Source: Roseimarinus sediminis
GTDB taxonomy: Bacteria > Bacteroidota > Bacteroidia > Bacteroidales > Prolixibacteraceae
Assembly (NCBI RefSeq): GCF_050433125.1
Contig: NZ_JBNPXV010000003.1
Span: 1 to 64,000 of the forward strand
Length of the DNA: 64,000 bases
Direction of reading: 5' to 3'
Shown: in pieces, positions 1 through 7,862 of the stretch
How the letters are laid out: each line of letters opens with the position of its first letter
How positions within the stretch are numbered: position 1 is the first letter of the stretch
The notes under the pieces: generated by a model
Databases searched by the model: none
Seen by the model: only the letters and a program-made list of their open reading frames with translations
Told to the model about the DNA's origin: nothing
Position numbers and translations under genes: made by a program

Positions 1-106
1 AAAAGAACCTCAGGCTCATAATTGTCCGATAGTAATATGACCTGAAATGAATAAGATTAATAACAAAAAAGGTCAACTCTATTTAGGGAAGTACATTCAT
101 CTATTG

Positions 107-148
107 TCTTTTATCTAAAGTCTTTTATCTAAAGTCTTTTATCTAAAG
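107..148. repeat. Tandem 14-bp repeat, three copies
   Basis: Three exact head-to-tail copies of tcttttatctaaag, followed by a degenerate fourth. The rest of 1-403 has no convincing gene. A similar gtcttttgtcta-type stretch occurs at 22921-22965, so this looks like a dispersed low-complexity repeat of this genome. Confidence 0.85.
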
Positions 149-266
149 TCTAATATCTTTTCTTTTATCCGCTTTCTTTTGTATTCCATCTTCAATCAAT
201 CTCATTTCAATCCCATGAAACAGGAAACGTTTTTGACAGCATCCGGCTTAATAAACTCATAATAAA

Positions 267-328
267 AACTTAGCGCCTTAGCGTCTTTGAGTGCTTTTTC
301 TCACGCAAAGACGCTAAGGCGCTAAGTT
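267..328. repeat. Perfect 23-bp inverted repeat (REP-like hairpin)
   Basis: Left arm 267-289 (aacttagcgccttagcgtct plus ttg) is exactly reverse-complementary to 306-328, with a 16-nt loop. It lies downstream of the LytTR gene (minus strand), so it could act as a transcription end, although it has no adjoining U-tract. Its internal repetition (tagcgcc/tagcgtc) is more like a dispersed palindromic element than a plain terminator. Confidence 0.9.
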
Positions 329-403
329 GAATTGATAATAAAAGGTATTCGCCATAATTTATATCCAGGATGGCTTGAGTTGGCACAATCAGGGTTGATT
401 GCT

Positions 404-1156
404 TTAAAAGCTTAATACCTGCTTGAGGTTCTTGTATCCTGTTTTACTTACCTTCAGTTTGGCATGGTCATTTTTCAGAATCACAATGTGCGATTCCTTC
501 TCGTACTGCTGAATCTCAGCAATCTCGTCGACCCGGGCAATGTAGGAGCGGTGAATCCTGACAAACATCTTCTGATCGAGGTTATTCTCGTAAAACTTCA
601 TCGTTTTTTGCTTCACAAACCGACGGTCCCTGGTATAAATCATTACATAATCGTCGAGCGATTCGAAATACCTGATCTGCTCAACAGGGATGATGTGTAT
701 TTTGCTTTTATCTTTTACCACAATGCGTTCGATGTATTCGCCTTCGGGCTTTTCGGTCAGTTTATCGATGGGGGCATCACCCTGCTGATTTCCCTTGATT
801 TTTTCCATGGCCCGATCGATGGCCTGCAAAAGTCGTTCTTTGGGAAAAGGCTTTAGTAAATAATCGATGGCATGCTGTTCAAAGGCCTTGATGGCATATT
901 GGTTGTATGCAGTGGTAAAGATGATTTCGGGACGGAATTCAAGCAGTTCCAGCATTTCAAAACCGGTTAATTTTGGCATCTGTACATCCAGAAATACCAA
1001 ATCGGGCTTCAAATCATTGATGGCCTTTAGTCCGTCGAAACCATTCTCACATTCGGCAAGCAGTTCGATGTGCTCCTGATCGGCCAGGTAATTTTTCAAC
1101 AGGTTTCGGGCAAGCGATTCGTCTTCGATGATAATGGTCCTGATTTTTAAACTCAT
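404..1156 (-). CDS. LytTR-family response regulator
   Basis: A 250-residue two-component response regulator. Residues 1-125 form a receiver domain with acidic residues E11/D12, phospho-acceptor D57 in FLDVQMPKL, and the conserved lysine in DYLLKPF. Residues about 145-248 form a LytTR DNA-binding domain (IRYFESLDDYVMIYT, VRIHRSYIARVDEI). Such proteins bind direct repeats and activate cell-envelope or export genes. Its ATG overlaps the end of the upstream histidine kinase gene by 4 nt, so the two are translationally coupled and are a cognate pair. The target genes are not visible here. The LiaF-like gene at the operon start suggests an envelope-stress role, which is inference. Confidence 0.93.
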   Translation of the reverse strand: MSLKIRTIIIEDESLARNLLKNYLADQEHIELLAECENGFDGLKAINDLKPDLVFLDVQMPKLTGFEMLELLEFRPEIIFTTAYNQYAIKAFEQHAIDYLLKPFPKERLLQAIDRAMEKIKGNQQGDAPIDKLTEKPEGEYIERIVVKDKSKIHIIPVEQIRYFESLDDYVMIYTRDRRFVKQKTMKFYENNLDQKMFVRIHRSYIARVDEIAEIQQYEKESHIVILKNDHAKLKVSKTGYKNLKQVLSF

Positions 1157-2208
1157 GACATTTTTTTGTTTTGTGGAATGACTAAACTTACTGTAAATAT
1201 CTCATTTTCGTTGGTAACTGTCAATAGGGTGGTATCACCATAAACAAGTCCCAGCCGCTGCCTGATGTTAAAAAGCCCTATCCCCTCGCCTTTCTTTACC
1301 ACCGCATCCCGGTCGTAATTATTGCTAACCCTGAAAACCATGTTATCTCCTTCGAGAACGGCTTCCGTTTTAATTTCGACCTGACTGGTTGTTTCGTATA
1401 CCCCGTATTTTATGGCATTTTCATAAAGAGGCTGTAAAATCATATTGGGTATCTTGCACTCATCGCACGATTCAATCGAAAAACTGGCCAGCAACTTATC
1501 ACCAAAGCGCACCTTTTCTATCTCTAAATACAACTTAATGTGTTCGATCTCCTGCAAGAGGGTGACAAGCTGATTTTCTTTGTGCTTCAGCGAATAGCGT
1601 AAAAAAGTCGACAATTTGATAACCATTTCCTGAGCTTTTGCGGGCTCGGCCATGGTGAGATACGAAACCGAATTCAGGCTGTTAAACAGGAAATGAGGAT
1701 TGATTTGCGATTTCAGTTCGTTGAGCTGTGTTTGGGTAACCAGTTCTTTCAGACGAGTTTCTTCCTTCGATTTTTCCTTTAGCCGGTTATAATAAAAAAA
1801 GGTATAATAAAGTACGGCTATCAGCATATAAGTCAGGGCTCCGATACCTGCTTTTCCGGGCATCACCTTCTTCATGTGGGCCTTTACCGATTCGGCATCA
1901 AACAGCGCGATATCAATCTGGTTGGTAATCCACATCCAGAATGAGAGCAGAAAAACCATGGCGATCAGGTGATACAGTATAAAATAGGTCTGAGAGCGGT
2001 TTTCATTCACCCCGCCAATCACAACATACCAAACGCCAAGTCCCAGCATGGCAAACAAGGTATTCGAAATAAGCACATCGACCAGGGTTATTGAAATATC
2101 GGCATTGAAAATATTCCTTTCAAGAAGAAACTGGACCACCGACAGGATGATCCAGAATAAACTGTACCAAATAAGTAAAGCAGGATTTTTGAAAAGCGGA
2201 TGTTTCAT
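1153..2208 (-). CDS. LytS-type sensor histidine kinase
   Basis: A 351-residue membrane sensor kinase of the His_kinase/HATPase (LytS/YehU) family. Residues 1-140 hold about four membrane helices and no recognisable extracellular sensor domain. A short coiled linker follows, then the phospho-acceptor block QINPHFLFNSLNSVSYL with H172, and an ATP-binding region with the N-box LYENAIKYGVY and a G-box KGEGIGLFNIRQRL. It overlaps the LytTR regulator gene by 4 nt and lies 14 nt after the LiaF-like gene, which gives a three-gene operon. With membrane helices only, it probably senses a membrane state or a partner membrane protein. Confidence 0.92.
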   Translation of the reverse strand: MKHPLFKNPALLIWYSLFWIILSVVQFLLERNIFNADISITLVDVLISNTLFAMLGLGVWYVVIGGVNENRSQTYFILYHLIAMVFLLSFWMWITNQIDIALFDAESVKAHMKKVMPGKAGIGALTYMLIAVLYYTFFYYNRLKEKSKEETRLKELVTQTQLNELKSQINPHFLFNSLNSVSYLTMAEPAKAQEMVIKLSTFLRYSLKHKENQLVTLLQEIEHIKLYLEIEKVRFGDKLLASFSIESCDECKIPNMILQPLYENAIKYGVYETTSQVEIKTEAVLEGDNMVFRVSNNYDRDAVVKKGEGIGLFNIRQRLGLVYGDTTLLTVTNENEIFTVSLVIPQNKKMS

Positions 2209-2222
2209 GCCTGTTTTCTAAT

Positions 2223-2951
2223 TTAATGCGCCTTGTCGAAATTGCGAACTTCTGTGCCACCAAAGATGCAAACTCCGGTAATCACAATCGTTTTCGACGG
2301 GTTGGGTGCATACATCGGATCTTTAATTCTCAAATCACTGTAACCTCCGAAGATGGTTGTCACCTTGTTCAGAACGGTCCAGTCGTTGGGCACCTTTAGT
2401 ACATTGCCACCAAAAAGGGTGGTAAGCTCCACGGTACAACCATTGTGCGATATCTGACATTGACGCAGATCAACTTCGGCTCCCCCAAAGATAGCGGTTG
2501 AACGTCCCCCAAGCAAATTCGGTGTGGCCATATTGATTTCACGTCCTCCGAAGAGAACAAACTCGTCGAAAAAATCGTTACTCACTTCGGCATGCACGCC
2601 AGGTTTATAATGACTTCTCATCAATTTTTTCCGGTTACCAAACATGAAGGTCAAACCAACCAGCAACAAAATGCCGGGCCAGAAAAAACGTTTAATCTGA
2701 TCGTAATCCTCGAAAATATCAGGAATCATGAAAAAGGCTCCCAGTCCCATCACGATGATCCCTGCTCCCTTGTTGCCACTAAAAAATACAAAGCCACCAA
2801 TGGCTACCAGCAACATTTTCCATGAAAGTAGAAAATCATAAATCTCCCAGCTCAGAATCCCCGCTCGTTCAAGAATCATTATTAACCCAATCAGCAGTAA
2901 AATAAACCCAAAAAAGAACCTGCGTCCGTTAACATTGTGTCTCTTATCCAT
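2223..2951 (-). CDS. LiaF-like membrane protein (LiaF-TM plus LiaF C-terminal domain)
   Basis: A 242-residue protein. The N-terminal 110 residues hold four hydrophobic helices (FFFGFILLLIGLIMILERAG, then WKMLLVAIGG and others), typical of the LiaF transmembrane domain. The C-terminal half is a repetitive beta domain with GG motifs (LFGGREIN, IFGGAEVDL, LFGGNVLKV, IFGGYSDLR, IFGGTEVRN), typical of the cell-wall-antibiotic-response LiaF C-terminal domain. In Firmicutes LiaF restrains the LiaSR system. Here it is the first gene before a LytS/LytTR pair, so an analogous modulator role is plausible but unproven. A possible -7 element (TATTTTTG, minus strand, 2972-2979) lies upstream. Confidence 0.85.
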   Translation of the reverse strand: MDKRHNVNGRRFFFGFILLLIGLIMILERAGILSWEIYDFLLSWKMLLVAIGGFVFFSGNKGAGIIVMGLGAFFMIPDIFEDYDQIKRFFWPGILLLVGLTFMFGNRKKLMRSHYKPGVHAEVSNDFFDEFVLFGGREINMATPNLLGGRSTAIFGGAEVDLRQCQISHNGCTVELTTLFGGNVLKVPNDWTVLNKVTTIFGGYSDLRIKDPMYAPNPSKTIVITGVCIFGGTEVRNFDKAH

Positions 2952-3199
2952 AATATTTGAATTTTATGCTTCAAAAATAGTTTTATAAGCATGGCAAACC
3001 ACCACCCGATCGATAAAGGCACCGTATTTATCGGTTAATGGCAATTAGTTTCAGAGAAAGCGGTCAAAAACTACGTTTGAAGCACAAGTACCCAAATATA
3101 CACGAAATAGTCCTGATTTTGCAAAGCCCTGCTTTCAAAGTTAAACCAACAAGCTTTTGGCTCTTCGCTGAAAAAACTAAAAGCCTGGTTTTTACCCAT

Positions 3200-3233
3200 A
3201 AAAAAACCTCCGGCAATCACTTACCGAAGGTTT
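3200..3233 (-). terminator. Rho-independent terminator of glnS
   Basis: On the minus strand, aaaccttcgg and ccggaggttt (3224-3233 and 3204-3213) form a 10-bp stem with one G-U pair, followed by a T-run. It sits 18 nt after the glnS stop codon. Confidence 0.85.
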
Positions 3234-3251
3234 CATCGTATTGTGCTTGTA

Positions 3252-4955
3252 TTACTTGTTCATTTGTTTGGCCCAGGTATCCCGCAGGGTCACCGTTCGG
3301 TTAATCACCAGTCGATCGCTGGACGAATCCTTGTCAATATTGAAATAGCCCATCCTTTCGAACTGAAACTGATCGAGCGCTTTAGCGCTTTTCACAAAGG
3401 GCTCAACATAGCACTTCTCGAGTATCTGCAGTGATTCGGGATTCAACAGCTCCCTGAAATCAACATCTTTAGCAGCTGCCGGATCTTCAACATTGAATAA
3501 TCGGTCGTACAGCCTGATCTCAGCTTCAAGGCCTTCGCTTGCCGACACCCAGTGAATGGTTCCTTTTACCTTTCGCCCGTCGGGTGCATTACCTCCCTTT
3601 GTTTCAGGATCATAAGTACAATGCAGCTCACGAATTTCCCCATTTTCATCCTTAATCACATCGGTACAGGTAAGCAGATAGGCATATTTAAAACGCACTT
3701 CACGCCCGGGTCCCAAACGGAAAAATTTCTTTGGCGGATCTTCCATGAAATCATCCCGCTCAATATACAGCTCACGGGTAAAAGGCACATCACGCCGGCC
3801 GGCACTTTCATCTTCATGGTTGTTTACGGCCGAAACCATCTCCACCTGTCCTTCAGGATAGTTGGTCACCACTACTTTGAGCGGATTCAGTACGCCCATT
3901 ACACGCTGGGCTGTTTTATTCAAGTCTTCACGAACTGCATGTTCCAGCAAGGCCACATCGGTGGTTCCCTGTGTTTTGGTAATACCCACCTTTTCAACCA
4001 AATTGCGTATCGACGCAGGTGTGAAGCCCCTGCGCCGCATCCCCGACAAGGTAGGCATGCGCGGATCATCCCATCCCGACACCAGCCCCTCTTCCACCAA
4101 TTGCAGCAGTTTGCGCTTGCTCATCATGGTGTAACTCAGGTTCAATCGCGAAAACTCAATCTGCCGCGGGCGGTAATCACTGTCGGCCAGCTGATCGACA
4201 AACCAGTTGTACAAAGGTCGGTGAATCTCAAATTCGAGGGTACACAACGAATGAGTCACCCCTTCGAAATAGTCACACTGTCCGTGCGCATAATCGTACA
4301 TCGGATAAATGCACCATTTATCGCCGGTGCGGTGATGCTTTGCATGATTGATGCGGTACATCAGCGGATCACGCAGGTGCATATTGGGAGAGTTCATGTC
4401 GATTTTGGCACGCAACACCTTTTCTCCATTCTTGTAAACCCCGGCTTTCATTTCTTCAAAAAGCCGCAGACTCTCTTCAACAGGGCGGTTGCGGTAAGGA
4501 CTTTCAGTTCCCGGACGGGTTGGAGTTCCCCGCTGCTGGCTGATCACCTCGGCAGGCTGATCGTCAACATAGGCCTTTCCCTCCTTAATCAACTGAACTG
4601 CAAAATTATACAGATCATCGAAAAAGTCGGACGCGTAATACAAACGATCTTCCCAGTCGAAACCCAGCCAGCGCACATCTTCCTTGATCGAATCGACGTA
4701 CTCAACATCCTCTTTCGTCGGATTGGTATCATCGAAACGCAGGTTGCACTTACCACCAAATTTTTCGGCCGTCCCAAAGTCCAGACAAATGGCTTTGGCA
4801 TGTCCAATATGCAGATAACCATTCGGTTCGGGCGGAAAACGCGTATGTACCCGTCCTCCGTTTTTTCCCTCCTGCAGGTCTTTCTCCACCTGCTCATGAA
4901 TAAAATTCCTGGTTTTCACCACACTCGTTTTATTTTCTGCTTTTTTATCTGACAT
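3252..4955 (-). CDS. glnS: Glutaminyl-tRNA synthetase
   Basis: Class I aminoacyl-tRNA synthetase charging tRNA-Gln, 567 residues from the chosen start, the usual length for the family. The HIGH signature lies in PPEPNGYLHIGHAKA and the KMSKS-like loop is MMSKRKLL. The C-terminal anticodon-binding beta-barrels (about residues 330-560) are present and complete. The reading frame extends upstream to 5033, but the ATG at 4955 (MSDKKAENKTS) is preferred: the extra 26 residues are not family-like and an AGGG sits just upstream of this ATG. Presence of GlnRS implies direct Gln-tRNA charging rather than sole reliance on GatCAB. Confidence 0.96.
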   Translation of the reverse strand: MSDKKAENKTSVVKTRNFIHEQVEKDLQEGKNGGRVHTRFPPEPNGYLHIGHAKAICLDFGTAEKFGGKCNLRFDDTNPTKEDVEYVDSIKEDVRWLGFDWEDRLYYASDFFDDLYNFAVQLIKEGKAYVDDQPAEVISQQRGTPTRPGTESPYRNRPVEESLRLFEEMKAGVYKNGEKVLRAKIDMNSPNMHLRDPLMYRINHAKHHRTGDKWCIYPMYDYAHGQCDYFEGVTHSLCTLEFEIHRPLYNWFVDQLADSDYRPRQIEFSRLNLSYTMMSKRKLLQLVEEGLVSGWDDPRMPTLSGMRRRGFTPASIRNLVEKVGITKTQGTTDVALLEHAVREDLNKTAQRVMGVLNPLKVVVTNYPEGQVEMVSAVNNHEDESAGRRDVPFTRELYIERDDFMEDPPKKFFRLGPGREVRFKYAYLLTCTDVIKDENGEIRELHCTYDPETKGGNAPDGRKVKGTIHWVSASEGLEAEIRLYDRLFNVEDPAAAKDVDFRELLNPESLQILEKCYVEPFVKSAKALDQFQFERMGYFNIDKDSSSDRLVINRTVTLRDTWAKQMNK

Positions 4956-5064
4956 AATCCCTGTTTTAAACGAAAACGCAAAGTTAAAACACTTTGCCAA
5001 ACAACAACCACTCGCCTGCCTAAAAATAGACACAAGTAATACAACATAATAATTAACTCAATTT

Positions 5065-5215
5065 GGCGGCCTTAACGGTCTGCGGCTCCAAACGCCGTTG
5101 GCGCCGGCACCTGCTCACAGGCGCTGCGGGGGCTCCCTCCGGTCGCCTCCTCGCTGCCGTTCGCAGTGTGCCTGCGCTGCCGGCGGCTTTCCGCCTCCGC
5201 CCTGGCCGTGCTGCC
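5065..5215. repeat. GC-rich hairpin element, copy A
   Basis: A sharply GC-rich island between AT-rich flanks, beginning GGCGGCC and ending with CCTGGCCGTGCTGCC. It contains nested imperfect inverted repeats around a core gggggctccctccggtcgcc. It shares organisation and core words (GGCGGCCT start; GCGGGG-CT-CCT-CGGTCGCC core; CCTGGCCG end) with 25396-25549. Short open frames inside it have no protein-like features. I read it as a non-coding dispersed element between glnS and folB. Confidence 0.65.
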
Positions 5216-5292
5216 AAAATAACAGCAAGCGTTCATCATCTTGCGCATCCCAATTGTAAGCACTATTTTCGCACTGTTTAAATATTTTTAAA

Positions 5293-5646
5293 ATGGGACT
5301 CATCGAAATTGAAGGAATGGAATTTTATGCCTATCACGGACACTTCATCCAGGAGCAGGTGGTGGGAAATAAGTTTTTGGTTAACATCGCCATCGAAACC
5401 GATTGCACGCAGGCCGGCATCAGCGACAACCTCAGCGATGCCCTCGACTATCAGAAAGTATACACCCTGATTAAAAACGAGATGGAACAAAAGAAATCCT
5501 TCCTTCTTGAAAACATCGGCAAGCGGATACTCGACCGGCTGTATGCCGAGTTCACTACCATCAAAAAGGCAAGCATCAAGATTTCCAAAATCAACCCTCC
5601 CATGGGCGGGCAAATAGAGAAAGTGAGTGTTACCCTCACCCGTTAG
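5293..5646 (+). CDS. folB: Dihydroneopterin aldolase
   Basis: A 117-residue FolB, the normal size. It cleaves 7,8-dihydroneopterin to 6-hydroxymethyl-dihydropterin and glycolaldehyde in folate synthesis. Family signatures visible are the N-terminal IEIEGMEFYAYHG with the substrate-binding tyrosine/histidine segment, the central LSDALDYQKVY, and the C-terminal INPPMGGQIEKVSVTL with the conserved Pro-Pro and Gly. It stands alone between glnS (divergent) and a tRNA-Cys gene. A near-consensus -7 element (TATTTTCG) lies about 35 nt upstream. Confidence 0.95.
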   Translation: MGLIEIEGMEFYAYHGHFIQEQVVGNKFLVNIAIETDCTQAGISDNLSDALDYQKVYTLIKNEMEQKKSFLLENIGKRILDRLYAEFTTIKKASIKISKINPPMGGQIEKVSVTLTR

Positions 5647-5664
5647 CCTTTTCAAAAAAAAATG

Positions 5665-5695
5665 TTTCGGCCAATAACTTTTTTTAATATATTTG
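5665..5695 (+). promoter_or_regulatory. Promoter of the tRNA-Cys locus
   Basis: TATATTTG at 5688-5695 matches the Bacteroidota -7 consensus TAnnTTTG exactly. A TTTC at 5665-5668 sits 19 nt upstream as a weak -33 element. The first tRNA-like copy begins 37 nt downstream. Confidence 0.6.
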
Positions 5696-5731
5696 CAGCC
5701 GCAAAGGCACAAGCCTTCGTTAATTCAAAAT

Positions 5732-5809
5732 GGTACCTTGGCCGAGTGGCTAGGCATTGGTCTGAAATAATCCGCCAGCCGGCGGACGGTTCGAATCAGC
5801 CAGGTACCG
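5732..5809 (+). pseudogene. tRNA-Cys pseudogene disrupted by a palindrome
   Basis: The first 33 bases match the intact tRNA-Cys at 5824 with one change (a T for G after GGCA), and the 3' acceptor CCAGGTACC matches too. The anticodon arm and T-arm region is replaced by ATAATCCGCCAGCCGGCGGA, which contains the palindrome tccgccagccggcgga. No anticodon stem can form, the T-stem is broken (GAATCAGCC), and the discriminator base is G rather than the U that tRNA-Cys needs. It is therefore almost certainly non-functional. Confidence 0.85.
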
Positions 5810-5823
5810 AAATTTATTGAAAT

Positions 5824-5894
5824 GGTACCTTGGCCGAGTGGCTAGGCAGTGGTCTGCAAAACCACGTACGGCGGTTCGAATCCGCCAGGTACCT
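5824..5894 (+). tRNA. tRNA-Cys (GCA)
   Basis: 71 nt with a complete cloverleaf. The acceptor stem is GGTACCT/AGGTACC, the D-arm is GGCCGAGTGGCTAGGC, the anticodon arm is TGGTCTGCAAAACCA with anticodon GCA, and the T-arm is GGCGGTTCGAATCCGCC. The discriminator is U, the identity base for cysteine. CCA is not encoded. Confidence 0.95.
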
Positions 5895-5902
5895 CGAACG
5901 TT

Positions 5903-5942
5903 AAAAGGCAGTTAGTCCCAACTCGGATAGCTGCTTTTTTTT
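5903..5942 (+). terminator. Terminator after tRNA-Cys
   Basis: gcagtta (5908-5914) pairs with tagctgc (5928-5934; one G-U pair) and is followed by eight T residues. It ends the tRNA-Cys transcript. Confidence 0.8.
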
Positions 5943-5951
5943 ATCCCATTT

Positions 5952-5977
5952 TTGTGGTCTGCAAATATCCGCCAGCT
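5952..5977 (+). repeat. Third remnant of the tRNA-Cys anticodon region
   Basis: gtggtctgcaaa at 5954-5965 repeats the tRNA-Cys anticodon arm, followed by tatccgccagctg, which resembles the palindrome inserted in the 5732 pseudo-copy. No other tRNA parts remain. The rest of 5978-6259 is AT-rich with no gene I can support. Confidence 0.6.
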
Positions 5978-6259
5978 GTTTGCTATCCGTTTCAACACTG
6001 GCTCTATTCTCTACAATAAAACCAATTTATCTCCTCTGCCAATTGCTTCACGCTGTTTTTTACTTCCATTATCTTCATCAGAAAAAGGCAGTAACAAACT
6101 GTTGTCTTTTCTATTAAACAGTGATAGGTCTTATGTAAACTAGGAAAACATAAAAAATTGCCATATTTTTAAACAACGAATGCCAATTAAAAAGTAAACA
6201 AGCTTTCAAAACGAACCAGAATGTTATTTGCTTAGTTACCAACATAGTTACTATTTGTT

Positions 6260-7074
6260 ATGATCTTTAAGATTATAGAACCCAATGATTTGTTAAAACC
6301 ATATGTTCATTCGATTCAACTTACTGATATGAACAACGGGGAACGATTGTACAATCAAAAAATTGTGCCCTATGGATATTGCGGTTTAATCTTCAACTAT
6401 AAAGGATCCTGCACAAAGACAGACAACATTCATGGTAAGAATTTGCTACCCCATACCTTCATCGTAGGTCTGACTGACCGGCCTGTAACGCTCACGGTAA
6501 TGGTTCCATTGGGACCATTGCTGTTAACTTTTATCCAACCGGGCTTTATCATTTTCTAAAATCATCGATAGCAGGAATTACCAATGCCACCATAAAAAGC
6601 AGTAATGCGTTGGGACCTCAGGTAGATTGGCTTTACGACCAGCTTATCAACACCACAAACGATCAGGAAAAACTGGATTTAGTAGAAAAATTTTTACTCC
6701 GTTGTTTTGATTTTTCTGGATTAAGAATTACAAAAAGTATTGAATCAGCGCAAAAAATGCTTATTGCATCTAATGGACAAATTAAAATCCGTCAGCTTTC
6801 TCAACAAACCTGTATTTCAATATCAAGTCTAGAACGACGTTTTCATCAACAGTTAGGTTTATCACCTAAATTATATGCCAACATCCTCCGTTTTAACCAT
6901 GTCTTTAAACTCATAAGATACTTTGGACCTGCAAGATGGCATGATATCATTTATCAGTGCGGCTATTACGACCAGGCTTCATTCATCAGAGATTTTTCAC
7001 GATATACCGGAGAAACTCCGCGGAAATTCTTTTTATCAGAATTCCGAGCTTCCGAATTCTATTCAAGAAAATAA
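6260..7074 (+). pseudogene. AraC-family regulator broken by a frameshift
   Basis: The N-terminal ligand/dimer part starts at ATG 6260 (MIFKIIEPNDLLKPYVHSIQ) and hits a stop at 6557-6559. The adjoining frame restores family-like sequence from about 6495 on (GSIGTIAVNFYPTGLYHFLK), then runs through the two helix-turn-helix motifs (IRQLSQQTCISISSLERRFH; WHDIIYQCGYYDQASFIRDF) to 7074. A one-base deletion near 6490-6505 explains the break. The domain order and total length (about 270 codons) are normal for AraC/XylS. The downstream piece could still be made from an internal start, giving a DNA-binding half only. A sequencing error is the alternative explanation. Confidence 0.85.
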
Positions 7075-7244
7075 AACGCTGTTCAGCATTCCCATTTCTG
7101 CCAATTTTTTACAATTTTTTCAAAGTAACAATTTATAAATTTGGACTAAACACAAGTTCAACTATAGAAATGTTGAAAATAGTTAGCATTTAAAAAACAT
7201 TCGGAAAACCAGAAAAATATTCTAATCATAAAACCAGGTTTCAA

Positions 7245-7850
7245 ATGCGAAAAACAAACAATATTCTCTTTAATGGTTCAAATAAAGTACTTAGTATTTC
7301 AGGAGTCGAAACGAAGAAAAAACTCCTTAAGCATCTTATTAAAGGATATTTATTAGGTACATTAATGTTATTCACAAGCGGAATTGCAGAACTACAGGCA
7401 CAAAACTTGTTTGTACGGGAAAACAATGGGACACAACTTAGCTTTACCATAACCGACATTCAAACAATTACATTTCCTCAAAGCAAAGTGGCAATAAATA
7501 AAGCCGACGGTAGCACAAGCACTTTTTCGTTTGCCGATGTTCAATACCTCAGTTTCAAAGATTTTACCACCGATGCAGCTTTAGTCTACGACAGGAAACA
7601 GGATGGTCTACAAATTTATCCCAATCCGGCCTCCGGGCGTTTGCACATCACTTTTAGTTCAGAAAAGGATGGAAATATTCAACTATGGCTGATTGACTTA
7701 CAAGGTAAAATTTTACAAGAGAAAAAGATGACCTGTCACAAGGGAGCAAATTTTGCAGAAATACCGGTTGCCAACCTGAAACAAGGCATGTATTTATTCC
7801 GCTTGCAGAATCAGGAAAAAATCGAAACCATCAAGTTTTTTAAAAAATAA
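7245..7850 (+). CDS. Small T9SS-secreted protein with a C-terminal sorting domain
   Basis: A 201-residue protein. An N-terminal hydrophobic segment (YLLGTLMLFTSGIAELQAQ) ending in AQA/Q serves as a signal peptide. A short beta domain follows with the pattern DIQTITF and FADVQYLSF. The C-terminal 75 residues are a type A Por sorting domain: LQIYPNPASGRLHITF, IDLQGKILQEKK, LKQGMYLFRLQ and a final KFFKK. It should cross the outer membrane by type IX secretion and be anchored or released there. The body between signal and sorting domain is only about 60 residues and has no known enzymatic domain. The next gene lies 12 nt downstream and shares the N-terminal D-I-x-x-I-T-F pattern, so the two form an operon. 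Start choice is uncertain because the pre-signal stretch is long. Confidence 0.82.
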   Translation: MRKTNNILFNGSNKVLSISGVETKKKLLKHLIKGYLLGTLMLFTSGIAELQAQNLFVRENNGTQLSFTITDIQTITFPQSKVAINKADGSTSTFSFADVQYLSFKDFTTDAALVYDRKQDGLQIYPNPASGRLHITFSSEKDGNIQLWLIDLQGKILQEKKMTCHKGANFAEIPVANLKQGMYLFRLQNQEKIETIKFFKK

Positions 7851-7862
7851 ACCAGATAAAAG

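Noticed and set aside
3552..4952. 466-codon plus-strand open frame opposite glnS
   Set aside because: It is the antisense shadow of a clear glnS. The residue pattern is low in domain content and has no ribosome-binding site.
5063..5303. Short coding frames in the GC-rich island upstream of folB
   Set aside because: Arg/Ala/Pro-rich translations with no start signals; explained by base composition of the hairpin element.
5732..5809. Functional tRNA-Phe (loop ctgaaat reads GAA)
   Set aside because: The anticodon stem cannot pair, the T-stem is broken and the rest is identical to tRNA-Cys; it is a damaged tRNA-Cys copy.
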